Assembly: GCF_002188465.1 (NCBI RefSeq)
Contig: NZ_NINW01000029.1
Coordinates: forward strand, 186,001-250,000
Source of the DNA: Pigmentiphaga sp. NML080357
GTDB taxonomy: Bacteria; Pseudomonadota; Gammaproteobacteria; Burkholderiales; Burkholderiaceae_B
Length of the DNA stretch: 64,000 bases
Direction: 5' to 3'
A program made the position numbers and the translations under genes. Numbering within the stretch: the stretch's first letter is position 1; every line of letters begins with the position of its first letter. The notes under the pieces were generated by a model. That model did no database searches, was not told where the DNA came from, and was given only the letters and a program-made list of their open reading frames with translations. This document shows positions 40,584 through 49,081 of this stretch, piece after piece.

Positions 40584-41264
40584 CTACCGCTTTGCCGGCC
40601 GCATCTGCTCGATCTGGGCCAGCAGCATGGCGTGCGCAATTTCGCGGCTGCGCGCTTCGGGGCCGGCCAACTGCCGGACCAGCAGCCCGTGAGCCAGCAC
40701 GAGCAGCTCCTCGGCCTTCTGGTCCGGATCGATGTCGTTGCGGAATTCGCCCGCCTGTTGGCCGTCCCGGATCAGCTTGGCCCAGAAGCGATGCTGGCGC
40801 CGATAGCGATCGGCCTGGTGCGCGTGCAGTTCGTCGTTGCGGGTGCTCGAAGCCAGGTAGTTGATCCAGAAACGCCAGAAGCGGTCCTTGGGAGACCGGC
40901 AGACGTAGCCTTCGAGAAGGCGCTGCAGCTGTTTCAGCGGCGAGCCCTTGTACTGTTCCCAGTCGTCGGGCAACTCGTAGGCGCTCTCGAGCGCGGCGAT
41001 CAAGAGCCGCTGCTTGTTTCCGAAGTAGTAGTTGATGGTGCCGGTGCTCAGGTCCGCGGCCTGGGCGATCTTCCGCATGCTGAGATTCTCGATCCCGTTC
41101 TCGGAAATGAACTCGTAGACGGTGCCGAGCAGGTGCTTGCGCGTCAGTTCCTGCCCGCGGCGCGACCGGCGTTCGCGTTCGGGCAGGCCTTCCTCGGCGC
41201 TCGCCGGTTCCGAGGGGGCGGGAGAGGAGGCTGCGGACTTCTTTCGTGGCGGAGATGCAGGCAT
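40584..41264 (-). CDS. TetR-family transcriptional regulator
   Basis: A 226-residue TetR/AcrR regulator. After a Ser/Pro/Glu-rich N-terminal stretch of about 40 residues, the helix-turn-helix is clear (ENGIENLSMRKIAQAADLST, then GTINYYFGNKQRLL), followed by an all-helical ligand domain. It lies between two transcription units that share a 12-bp palindrome (40483-40496 and 46549-46560), so it likely represses both and is released by a pathway CoA ester or acid. I chose the ATG at 41264. Confidence 0.9.
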   Translation of the reverse strand: MPASPPRKKSAASSPAPSEPASAEEGLPERERRSRRGQELTRKHLLGTVYEFISENGIENLSMRKIAQAADLSTGTINYYFGNKQRLLIAALESAYELPDDWEQYKGSPLKQLQRLLEGYVCRSPKDRFWRFWINYLASSTRNDELHAHQADRYRRQHRFWAKLIRDGQQAGEFRNDIDPDQKAEELLVLAHGLLVRQLAGPEARSREIAHAMLLAQIEQMRPAKR

Positions 41265-41297
41265 GTCGGTGCGGAATGAAGGCGGACGAATTGCTGC

Positions 41298-41319
41298 GCG
41301 TGCCCGGCAACGGGCACGC
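41298..41319 (-). terminator. Stem-loop between acyl-CoA dehydrogenase and TetR genes
   Basis: GCGTGCCCG pairs perfectly with CGGGCACGC across a 4-nt loop. It lies in the 101-bp gap between the two minus-strand genes and may terminate or attenuate read-through. There is no T-run. Confidence 0.45.
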
Positions 41320-41365
41320 AACCGATCATACCGTGCGGCGGCCCGCGCCGCGGCGCGGCCGGCGC

Positions 41366-42526
41366 TCAGCGCAACACGCCGCGGGCGATGATCTCCTTCA
41401 TGATTTCGTTCGAACCGCCGTAGATCGGGCCGATACGCGCATTGGCGTAAAGCCGGGCAATGGGGAACTCCATCATGAGGCCATTGCCGCCATGCAATTG
41501 CAGGCATTCGTCGACCACCTCGTTGCATTGCTGCGTGGCCCAGTACTTCGCCATGGCCGCTTCTTCGGAAACCAGCTCGTTCGCCAGCGCCCGGGTTATG
41601 CAGTAATCCACGAACACGCGCGCATGGCGGACCCGGGTCTGGCATTCGGCCAGCTTGAAACGCGTATTCTGCAGTTCGGACAGCCGCTTTCCGAACACCT
41701 GCCGCTGGCAGACATAGTCTTTCGCCAGCGCGACGGCGGTCTCCATGTGCGCCACGGCGTTCGCGGCGATGTACAGGCGTTCCGTCGGCAATTGCGCCAT
41801 GAGCTGCGCGAATCCCCGGCCTTCCTCGGTTCCCAGCAGGTTGTCGACGGGCACCGCCGCGTCGTCGAAGAACAACTCGGCGGTGTCCGAACCCTTGTTG
41901 CCCAGCTTCTCGAGCAGCTTTCCCCTGCGGAAACCCGCAAGCCCGCGGGTCTCGACCAAGATGATCGAGGTGCCGCGCGAACCCGGCGCATGGACGTCGG
42001 TCTTGGCCACCAGCAGGATCAGGTCGGCGTGGTAGCCATTGGTGATGAAGGTCTTCGCTCCGTTCAACAGGTAGGCGTCGCCCCGGCGATCGGCGCGCGT
42101 GCGGATGGCCTGCAGATCGGACCCCGCGTCGGGTTCGGACATGGCGATGGCGCCCACCATCTCGCCGCGCGCCATGGCGGGAAGCCAGCGCCGCTTCTGC
42201 GCCTCGCTGCCGTAGCGCAGCACATAATTGGCGACGATGCCGCTGTGCACGGTATTGCCGAAGCTGCCGATGAGCGCGCGCGCCTGCTCGCTGAAGATGA
42301 CGATGTCATGGGCAAGCGTGCCGCCTCCTCCGCCATACTCCTCGGGAATGCTCGCGCACAGCAGGCCCATCTCGCCCGCCTCGTTCCAGGCTTCGCGGTC
42401 TATCAGCATGGACTTCGTCCAATGCTCTTCCCGCGGAGCGAACCGCTCGACGAAGAAGCGCCGCGCCGCATCCTGCAGCATCTGCAGCTCGTGGGTCAAC
42501 CACGAGGGACGATAGGGCGCGATCAT
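41366..42526 (-). CDS. Acyl-CoA dehydrogenase (long/branched-chain type)
   Basis: A 386-residue FAD enzyme that makes 2-enoyl-CoA from acyl-CoA. FAD- and substrate-binding signatures are AIAMSEPDAGSDLQAIRTRA, NGAKTFITNGYHADL, FGKRLSELQNTRFKLAE and QLHGGNGLMMEFPIARLYAN. At the medium-chain enzyme's catalytic Glu the sequence has Gly (IYGGSNEIM), while Glu249 is present in QLPTERLYI. That is the alternative position used by long-chain and isovaleryl-CoA dehydrogenases, so the enzyme should be active on long or branched acyl-CoAs. It overlaps the CoA-ligase gene by 4 bp. Confidence 0.92.
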   Translation of the reverse strand: MIAPYRPSWLTHELQMLQDAARRFFVERFAPREEHWTKSMLIDREAWNEAGEMGLLCASIPEEYGGGGGTLAHDIVIFSEQARALIGSFGNTVHSGIVANYVLRYGSEAQKRRWLPAMARGEMVGAIAMSEPDAGSDLQAIRTRADRRGDAYLLNGAKTFITNGYHADLILLVAKTDVHAPGSRGTSIILVETRGLAGFRRGKLLEKLGNKGSDTAELFFDDAAVPVDNLLGTEEGRGFAQLMAQLPTERLYIAANAVAHMETAVALAKDYVCQRQVFGKRLSELQNTRFKLAECQTRVRHARVFVDYCITRALANELVSEEAAMAKYWATQQCNEVVDECLQLHGGNGLMMEFPIARLYANARIGPIYGGSNEIMKEIIARGVLR

Positions 42527-44073
42527 GGCGCCGCCCCGGAGTGCCGGGAAACCTGGCAGAACTGCTCTCGCAAGCGCGATTTCTGCACCTTGCCGGTACT
42601 GGTGCGCGGGAGCTCGTCGACGAAGAAAACGTGCCTGGGCTTCTTGTAGCTGGCGATCAGGCCGCGGCAGTGGGCGACGATGGCGGCCGCGTCCGGGGTC
42701 GTGCCGCCGGCCAGCTGCACATAGGCGGCAACGGCCTCGCCATACACCGCATCGGGTACGCCGACGACGGCCACGTCCGCCACGCCGGGAAAGGACGCGA
42801 TCGCAAGCTCGACTTCCTTCGAGTAGATGTTGTAGCCCCCCGACAGGACCATGTCCTTCTTTCGATCGACCAGGTACAGATAACCCTGGGCGTCCAGGCG
42901 CCCCATGTCGCCCGTCACCACCCAGCCGTCGCGCAAGGTTTCCGCGGTTGCCTCCGGACGGCCGAAGTACTCGCGCATCGTGGAGTAGACGCCAGGTCGC
43001 CCGCTGCGCACCCATATCTCTCCCACCTCGCCGGCGGGCGCCTCGTTGCCGTCCGTGTCCACCAGCTTCAGCTCGATTCCCGGCCAGGGGCGGCCGACCG
43101 AGTCCGGGTGGGTGAATTGCTCCCCGGCGTTCAGCCCGGCGATCGCGCCCGCCTCGGTCATGGCATAGAACGAATAGAGCTTCGCGTGGGGCAGCGCGTC
43201 CTGCAGCCGCCGCTTCACGTCGTAAGGAAAGGCCTCGCCCGTCACCAGCATGACGCGCAGGGTGGCGAACCGTTGCGGCGCCGCCTCGATTTCCGGCAGC
43301 ATCATCCTGCCCACGGTCGGAACCATGCCGAACACGGTGATGCGTTCGCGCTCCACCAGCTCCGCCGCCTGGGCGGCGTCGAACTTCGGCATGACCACCA
43401 TCGTCGCGCCGTGGAGGATCATGTTCATGAGGCGCGCCATGCCGGTGCGATGCGCCAGCGGCGTCGTGCACAAATGCCGGTCCGCCGCGCCCAGGCCCCA
43501 GTGATAGCCATTGAGGTAGCCGTTCACGTACAGATAATTCGATTGCGTCAGCACCACACCCTTGGCCCGCCCGGTCGTGCCTGACGTATAGCCGATCATG
43601 CAGGCATCATGGTCGTGCGGGACCTCTACGGGGGCGCGGCTGCCCGAGCGCACCAGGTCCGGCAAGCAGAGATCCGCGCCGCCGCGGGCGTCGGCGGCTA
43701 TGCGGAGGGCGCCAGGGGCATGCCGCCAAGCCTGCTCCAGCGTTGCCTCGGTACGGGCGTCGAAGAAAATCGCCCGGGGAGAACAATCGCCCACGATATG
43801 CGCCACCTCGGCGGGCGACAGGGGCGGATTGATCGGCACGGCGATCGCGCCGGCCTTGATGGCCGCGATGAACGCCAGGACGAAATCGATGCCATTGGGC
43901 AGGTGTACGGCGACCCGGTCTCCCACTTGCACGCCCGCCGCGCGCAGCGCATGGGCCAGGCGGGTCGTGCATGCATCGAGTTCCGCGAAAGACAGCCGCC
44001 GGTCGCCGCACACGACGGCATCCTTGGCCCCCATCGTTGCCGCGTGCGAAGCGAGGAAGGTGGCGAATTTCAT
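42523..44073 (-). CDS. AMP-forming acyl-CoA ligase
   Basis: A 516-residue ANL-family enzyme that activates a carboxylic acid to its CoA thioester. The motifs are complete: MIGYTSGTTGRAKGVVLTQS (P-loop), YSFYAMTEAGAIAGL, GWVVTGDMGRLDAQGYLYLV, DRKKDMVLSGGYNIYSKEVE and the adenylation Lys near the C-terminus in RTSTGKVQKSRLR. It is the probable first enzyme of module 1. The substrate acid is unknown. Confidence 0.93.
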   Translation of the reverse strand: MKFATFLASHAATMGAKDAVVCGDRRLSFAELDACTTRLAHALRAAGVQVGDRVAVHLPNGIDFVLAFIAAIKAGAIAVPINPPLSPAEVAHIVGDCSPRAIFFDARTEATLEQAWRHAPGALRIAADARGGADLCLPDLVRSGSRAPVEVPHDHDACMIGYTSGTTGRAKGVVLTQSNYLYVNGYLNGYHWGLGAADRHLCTTPLAHRTGMARLMNMILHGATMVVMPKFDAAQAAELVERERITVFGMVPTVGRMMLPEIEAAPQRFATLRVMLVTGEAFPYDVKRRLQDALPHAKLYSFYAMTEAGAIAGLNAGEQFTHPDSVGRPWPGIELKLVDTDGNEAPAGEVGEIWVRSGRPGVYSTMREYFGRPEATAETLRDGWVVTGDMGRLDAQGYLYLVDRKKDMVLSGGYNIYSKEVELAIASFPGVADVAVVGVPDAVYGEAVAAYVQLAGGTTPDAAAIVAHCRGLIASYKKPRHVFFVDELPRTSTGKVQKSRLREQFCQVSRHSGAAP

Positions 44074-44076
44074 TGC

Positions 44077-44496
44077 TCAGGCCGGTTCGAAAGCAGGGTA
44101 GTTGAACTCGTCGGACAGCCGTTCCCACATCAGCTTGACCGGCATGCCTATGCGCACGCCTTCCGGCTCGACGTTGAAGAGGTTCGCCAGGATGCGGACT
44201 CCCTCTTCCAGCTCGACATAGGCGCACAGATAGGGCGCCCTGCTTTCGTGGCCGGGCCAGGGCGCGACGGACAGCGTCCATGAATAGACCGTGCCTCGTC
44301 CGGACGACTCCACCCACTCGATATTGCGCTTTCCTGTATAGACCGATCCCGAACGCGGAAACCACTGGCACTTTCCCGTGTCCTTGCAGCGTTGGAGAAG
44401 GAGGCGTCCCTCGTTCGCGGCATCCCAGAACGGGCGGGTTTTCGCATAGATGTCCGGGCGGGGCAGTGGGCGGGGCGGCAATTTCTTTTCGGTCAT
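44077..44496 (-). CDS. DUF35 / OB-fold protein, partner of the thiolase-like protein
   Basis: A 139-residue DUF35-type protein. These form complexes with thiolase-like proteins and are needed for acyl-CoA cleavage in steroid and related pathways. The OB-fold part (GTVYSWTLSV, LCAYVELEEGVRILANL) is clear. The N-terminal zinc ribbon is degraded: only two Cys remain (QRCKDTGKC) where four are usual; the module 2 paralogue (48614-49081) keeps both CxxC pairs. It lies 1 bp after the thiolase-like gene and 3 bp before the ligase gene. Confidence 0.87.
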   Translation of the reverse strand: MTEKKLPPRPLPRPDIYAKTRPFWDAANEGRLLLQRCKDTGKCQWFPRSGSVYTGKRNIEWVESSGRGTVYSWTLSVAPWPGHESRAPYLCAYVELEEGVRILANLFNVEPEGVRIGMPVKLMWERLSDEFNYPAFEPA

Positions 44497-44497
44497 G

Positions 44498-45667
44498 TCA
44501 TTGCTCCAGAATCAGTACGTTGGAGACGCTCCAGTTCTTGCCGAAGGGAATGACGCCTATGCCCGTGACCATGGCATTGCGCGGATCCTCGACCTGTCTC
44601 TCGCCGGCCTCGCCGAACATCTGGCGCACCGCCTCCACCAGGTTCAAACCGCCGCCGGCCAATCCCGGCTGTCCCGCCGAGATCTGCCCGCCTCCCGTAT
44701 TCAGGGGCAGGTCGCCGCGGTAGCTGAAATCCGTATCCAGGATGAACCGGCTGCCTTTGCCTCGCTCGCAGAAGCCGATTTGCTCGAGCTGCAGGAGAAT
44801 CGCGATGAGGAAGTCGTCGTAAGGGTGGAACATGCGCACGTCGCGCGCCGACATGCCCGCCTGGGCAAGCGCCTTCGGGCCCGCGAGGGTGAAGCCGCTT
44901 TCGGTGATGTCCGCCGTCAGGTCATCGACCTTGTAGTTGGAGACCTCTCCGTAGCCGACGGGATACACGGCCTTCTTCAGGCCCAGGCGCGCGGCGTTCT
45001 CCGCCGACGTGACCAGGACGCCGTTGGCGCCGTCGCACACCATGACGCTGTCCAGGACGCGCAGCGGCGTGGACACGAACTTCGACGACAGGTAGTCCTG
45101 TTCCGTCAGCGGCGTCTTGAGCTTGGCCGACGCATTGGGGTTGAGCAGGGCGTGATTGCGCTGCGTGACCGCCAGCTTGGCCAGCGCCCCGTAATCCAGC
45201 CCATGCTGGTGCTCGTAGCGATGCATCAGCATGCCGAATACGCCAGTCGGCCCGCGCAGCCCCACCGGGTACTGGAACTCCCAGCGTTGTCCGCCCTGTT
45301 CGGCCGGAGGGTAGCTCGACTGGGCGTCCGAGGCGATGACGAGCACGGTCCGGCATTGCCCGTCGCGGATCGCGGCAGCCGCTCGCGCGATGCCGGCGAT
45401 GGTCGATGCGCCGCCCAGGCCGTTGACCTGCGTCCATTGCGTCTGCAGGCCCAGGTGCTCCGCCAGGAATACGGCCCAGAACGGATTGCTCGTCTCGCTC
45501 ATGGTCTCCGAAACGGCAATGCCGTCGATCTCCGACTTCTCCAGGCCGGTGGCGGCGAGGATCTGGTCCAGCACGTCCGCGGCCAGCTCGTAGGAACTGC
45601 GCCCACCGCGCAGGACCACGGGCGTTTCGCCGTATCCGACGATCGCGATGTCTTTTTTCTTGCCCAA
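44498..45667 (-). CDS. Thiolase-like protein without catalytic Cys (probable aldolase/lyase type)
   Basis: A 389-residue thiolase-superfamily (SCP-x/Ltp2-like) protein (IAIVGYGETPVVLRGGRSSY; VMVCDGANGVLVTSAENAAR; LNTGGGQISAGQPGLAGG). The nucleophilic Cys of true thiolases should sit near residues 85-87, where the sequence is NGLGGAST, and the GHP histidine is replaced by GQP. It is therefore unlikely to be a biosynthetic or degradative thiolase. Ltp2-type members with DUF35 partners perform retro-aldol cleavage of beta-hydroxy acyl-CoAs. The DUF35 gene follows immediately. Confidence 0.85.
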   Translation of the reverse strand: MGKKKDIAIVGYGETPVVLRGGRSSYELAADVLDQILAATGLEKSEIDGIAVSETMSETSNPFWAVFLAEHLGLQTQWTQVNGLGGASTIAGIARAAAAIRDGQCRTVLVIASDAQSSYPPAEQGGQRWEFQYPVGLRGPTGVFGMLMHRYEHQHGLDYGALAKLAVTQRNHALLNPNASAKLKTPLTEQDYLSSKFVSTPLRVLDSVMVCDGANGVLVTSAENAARLGLKKAVYPVGYGEVSNYKVDDLTADITESGFTLAGPKALAQAGMSARDVRMFHPYDDFLIAILLQLEQIGFCERGKGSRFILDTDFSYRGDLPLNTGGGQISAGQPGLAGGGLNLVEAVRQMFGEAGERQVEDPRNAMVTGIGVIPFGKNWSVSNVLILEQ

Positions 45668-45677
45668 GATAGACTCC

Positions 45678-46466
45678 TCAACGCCCGGTGAAGTTGGCGG
45701 CGCGTTTTTCCCGGAAGGCGGCCAGGCCTTCTTCCTTGTCCGACGAGAAGGCCAGCGCGAAGAACGCGTCGGCCTCGATGTTCATGCCCTCGCTCAAGGT
45801 GGTGTCGAAACCCCGTTCCACCGCCTGCTTGGTGAACATGACCGAAAGCGGGGCCTGGGCGGACAGGCTTTGCGCCAGCTCGCGCGCCTTGTCGATCGCA
45901 TGGCCGCGCTCGGCCACATGGTTGACGAGGCGCAGCGACAGCGCTTCGGCCGCGGGAATGCGCCTGCCGGTCCACATCAATTCCTTCGCCAGCGGCTTGC
46001 CGATCAGGCGCGGCAGCGTCTGCGTGCCCGCCCCTCCCGGCATGAGCCCCAATCGCGCCTCAGGCAGCCCGAACTGCGCGCCGTCCGCGGCCACGATGAT
46101 GTCGCATAGCAGCGCCAGTTCGAAGCCGCCGCCCAGGGCGTAGCCCTCCACGGCGGCGATCACCGGCTTGGTGAATTCGGGCAGCGCCTTGAACAACTGG
46201 TTGACCTTGCGCTCGCGCTTGCGCCGGCGCCAGAGCTCGAAAATCTCGTCCGGTGCGAGCACCTGTTCGCTGGTGTCCACGCCGGTGCAGAACGCCTTTT
46301 CCGAACCGCGCAGGATGACTGCCCGGCACTGGCGGTCGGCCTCCGCCGACGAAAGCTGGCCGAGGATCTGCGCCGCGGTCTGCTCCCGTATGGCGTTCAG
46401 TTTGTCAGGCCGGTTGATGGTGATCTCAAGCCAACTGGCACGAGATTCCACAAGAATGTCTTCCAT
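45678..46466 (-). CDS. Enoyl-CoA hydratase/isomerase family protein
   Basis: A 262-residue crotonase-fold protein that would hydrate the enoyl-CoA made by the acyl-CoA dehydrogenase. Both catalytic Glu positions are kept: GYALGGGFELALLCD and FGLPEARLGLMPGGAG. I chose the ATG at 46466 (MEDILVESRASW), preceded by GAAGG; the upstream extension is unsupported. It is the first gene of the module 1 operon, with the operator candidate 83 bp upstream. Confidence 0.9.
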   Translation of the reverse strand: MEDILVESRASWLEITINRPDKLNAIREQTAAQILGQLSSAEADRQCRAVILRGSEKAFCTGVDTSEQVLAPDEIFELWRRRKRERKVNQLFKALPEFTKPVIAAVEGYALGGGFELALLCDIIVAADGAQFGLPEARLGLMPGGAGTQTLPRLIGKPLAKELMWTGRRIPAAEALSLRLVNHVAERGHAIDKARELAQSLSAQAPLSVMFTKQAVERGFDTTLSEGMNIEADAFFALAFSSDKEEGLAAFREKRAANFTGR

Positions 46467-46548
46467 CGCCTTCTTTCTCCGAATGGTGGAGGCACGTTCA
46501 CGGCGCATGCCGATGCTTGATGCCCGTACGGGGATTCTGGCTCTAATC

Positions 46549-46560
46549 GCACGATCGTGC
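46549..46560. promoter_or_regulatory. Palindromic operator candidate, copy 2
   Basis: GCACGATCGTGC is a perfect palindrome identical to the core of the site at 40483-40496. It lies upstream of the enoyl-CoA hydratase gene, the first gene of module 1. Confidence 0.65.
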
Positions 46561-46711
46561 AATAAGAAAAGACGAGCGAAGGCGGGCGCGTGAGTTTTCG
46601 TCGCGCCACGTCATTTTTTCTGAGGAGTGCGCGGCGCCGCGGTTCGGGCGCCGGCGATGCGCCCCTCGCGGGCGCACCCGGCCGCTATGGGGCCTTACGA
46701 ACCGGGGGGGG

Positions 46712-47401
46712 CTATTCCTCCACCCATCGCACGACCTCGTCGATCCGCGCCCGGCTGGTCCGGAAGCCGTTGGCCGGATGCGCGGGATCGGCATAGCCGA
46801 ACGAAATCCCGCACACGATGCGGCGGTCGTCCCCGATGTCGAAGTGCTCGCGGATGAAGCCGGCGTATTCCGCCAGCGCCGCCTGGGCGATCGTCGCCAC
46901 GCCCACGCTGCGGGCGGCCAGCATGAAATTGCTCACATATGCGCCGCAATCGACGGCGCCGTACACGCCCAGCGCCTCCGGCGTGCTCACGATGGCGACG
47001 TGCGGCGCGCCGAAGAAGCGGAAATTCTCCGCACCCTGGCGGGCGGAGGCCTCGCGGTCGCCACGCTGGACGCCCACGCTGTCGTAGAGCTGGAAGCCGC
47101 ACTCGCGGCGCCGCTCGCGGTAGACGCCGGCGTACTCCCTGGGAAAGTCGAAGTCGGGATGCGCCTGCGGACGGCTGGCCACGTGGGCGCTCAGCGCCTG
47201 GCGAAAACGCTCGGTACCGTTGCCCGAGGTCACCACCACCTGCCAGGGTTGCGTGTTGCACCACGAGGCGGTCCGCTGCGCCAGCGCCAGTATCCGGGTA
47301 ATGGTCGCCCGGGGCAGTGTCTGCGGCAGGAAGCCGCGGCAGCTCCAGCGCTCGTGCAGCAGTTGTTCGATCGATGCGTTGTCTTCGCCGGGATTAACCA
47401 T
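46712..47401 (-). CDS. Nitroreductase-family flavoprotein
   Basis: A 229-residue FMN-dependent oxidoreductase of the nitroreductase fold. The N-terminal ERWSCRGFLPQTLPRATITR and TASWCNTQPWQVVVTSG segments hold the usual FMN phosphate-binding Arg and ring contacts; a late GYADPAHPANG also fits. The substrate is unknown; in a CoA catabolic operon it could reduce a ring or an enone. AAGGAG precedes the ATG at 47401. It is the last gene of module 2, 63 bp after the AMACR-type gene. Confidence 0.88.
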   Translation of the reverse strand: MVNPGEDNASIEQLLHERWSCRGFLPQTLPRATITRILALAQRTASWCNTQPWQVVVTSGNGTERFRQALSAHVASRPQAHPDFDFPREYAGVYRERRRECGFQLYDSVGVQRGDREASARQGAENFRFFGAPHVAIVSTPEALGVYGAVDCGAYVSNFMLAARSVGVATIAQAALAEYAGFIREHFDIGDDRRIVCGISFGYADPAHPANGFRTSRARIDEVVRWVEE

Positions 47402-47464
47402 GCGCTCGTTTCTCCTTGCGGGGCACCCGCGCTCGCGGCATGCGCGCGCGGATCCATGCATGCA

Positions 47465-48583
47465 TCATACGGGCTGGGGCCGCTCCCAGCGCCTGGCGAC
47501 CGCCGCGATGCCGGTTTCCCGCGCCGGCCGCGCGGCGGAAGGCGTGCGCGAGAACCGCGGAGCGGGGGCCGGCTGCGGCGTGCCTTGCACTTCGACGAAT
47601 GCCTGGCGCGCGGCATGGTGGGGATGCGCCCGCGCCTCCGACAGGCTCAGCACGGGCGTGACGCAGGCGTCGCTGCCGGCGAAGATGTCTTCCCAATCCC
47701 GCCGCGTCCGGCGCGCGAAACGCGCCGCGAGCTCGGCCCGCAAGGCCGCCGACCGCGCCGGATCGTGCTGGGCGTCGCGCAGGACCGGATCGACGTCCAG
47801 CCGTTCGCACAGCTCCGCAAAGAACGGCGGTTCGATCGGGCCGACGGCCACGTGGCCGCCGTCGGCGGTGGCATAGACGCCGTAGTAGGGCGCGCCGCCA
47901 TCCAGCATGTTGGCGCCGCGGCGTTCGCGGAAGGTGCCCTTGAGCGCCCCGGACATACATTGGCTCATCAGCGACAGCACGCCGTCGGTAATGGCCGCAT
48001 CCACCACCTGGCCGCGTCCCGAGCGGCGCGATTCGTACAGCGCGGCCAGGATGCCCGCCACCAGGTAGAGGCTGCCGCCCCCGTAGTCTCCCACCAGGTT
48101 GAGCGGCGGCACGGGCGCGGCGTCCGCCGGGCCGATGGCATGGAGGGCGCCCGCGAGCGCGATGTAGTTGATGTCGTGTCCGGCGGTCTGCGCCAGCGGG
48201 CCCGCCTGGCCCCAACCCGTCATGCGGCCGTAGACCAGGCGCGGGTTGCGCGCGGCGAGGGCATCGGGCCCCAGTCCCAGCCGCTCCATGACTCCCGGCC
48301 GGAAACCTTCGACCAGCACGTCTGCCGCGTCGAGCAGCCGCAGCACTTCGCCGCGCGCGTGGGCGTCCTTCAGGTCGGCCCGCACCACCAGGCGGCCGCG
48401 CCCGGCGATTTGCCGCGCGTCGGTGGCCGGCGTCCCGGGGCGGGCGATGGTGACGACCTCCGCCCCCATGTCGGCGAGCAGCATGCAGGCGAAAGGAGCG
48501 GGGCCCAGGCCCGCGAACTCGACTACCCGCAGGCCGGCAAGAGGGCCCCGGCAGGGTGCGGCCTCGTCATCGTGATGATTCAT
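47465..48583 (-). CDS. CaiB/BaiF family protein, alpha-methylacyl-CoA racemase type
   Basis: A 372-residue paralogue of the protein at 38254-39426, with the same hallmarks: VEFAGLGPAPFACMLLADMG, catalytic His136 in QTAGHDINYIALAG and Asp166 in NLVGDYGGG. Predicted to epimerise 2-methylacyl-CoAs. It lies 30 bp after the DUF35 gene of module 2, so it is probably co-transcribed. Confidence 0.88.
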   Translation of the reverse strand: MNHHDDEAAPCRGPLAGLRVVEFAGLGPAPFACMLLADMGAEVVTIARPGTPATDARQIAGRGRLVVRADLKDAHARGEVLRLLDAADVLVEGFRPGVMERLGLGPDALAARNPRLVYGRMTGWGQAGPLAQTAGHDINYIALAGALHAIGPADAAPVPPLNLVGDYGGGSLYLVAGILAALYESRRSGRGQVVDAAITDGVLSLMSQCMSGALKGTFRERRGANMLDGGAPYYGVYATADGGHVAVGPIEPPFFAELCERLDVDPVLRDAQHDPARSAALRAELAARFARRTRRDWEDIFAGSDACVTPVLSLSEARAHPHHAARQAFVEVQGTPQPAPAPRFSRTPSAARPARETGIAAVARRWERPQPV

Positions 48584-48613
48584 CGCCAGTCTCGCGTTCA
48601 GGATAAAGCGCCG

Positions 48614-49081
48614 TCAGCCGTTCCGGCGGATGCGCCACTGCAGCAGCGAATAAGGCGGGGCCGCATCGGGATGGTGCTCGAACACGCCATCGACCGCCGC
48701 GCCTATCCGCACCTCCTGCATGGGATCCCCCAGCAGATTGCCGACCATGCGCACGCCGCCCGCGTGGGGCAGTTCGACCAGCACCGCCAGATATGGCCCA
48801 TGTCGCCTGAGTACCGGATGGGACGGATGCCAGACGCGTTCCCAGCTGTGGATGAGTCCTTTCGCTTCCACGTCACGCCACTCGGGATCGAACCGATGGC
48901 AGCGGTGGCATAGCCATTCCGGGCCGAATTGCCAGGCCTGGCAAGCGGGGCAGCGCTGTACGCGCAGCCGGCCCTCGCGCAGCCCTTGCCAATAGGGCGC
49001 CGACAGACCGTCGGGCTCGGCAACGGGAATGGGCAGCCCGGCGGGAAGATAGCGGGCATCGCCGGTTTTTCGCGCGTTCAT
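48614..49081 (-). CDS. DUF35 protein with intact zinc ribbon
   Basis: A 155-residue DUF35 protein: an N-terminal helix (APYWQGLREGRLRVQRC), a zinc ribbon with two CxxC pairs (CPACQAW and CHRCHRF), then an OB-fold (GLIHSWERVWHPSHPVLRRH, VRMVGNLLGDPMQEVRIG). It should pair with the thiolase-like protein encoded just before it; the genes overlap by 4 bp. Unlike the module 1 paralogue, its zinc ribbon is complete. Confidence 0.9.
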   Translation of the reverse strand: MNARKTGDARYLPAGLPIPVAEPDGLSAPYWQGLREGRLRVQRCPACQAWQFGPEWLCHRCHRFDPEWRDVEAKGLIHSWERVWHPSHPVLRRHGPYLAVLVELPHAGGVRMVGNLLGDPMQEVRIGAAVDGVFEHHPDAAPPYSLLQWRIRRNG

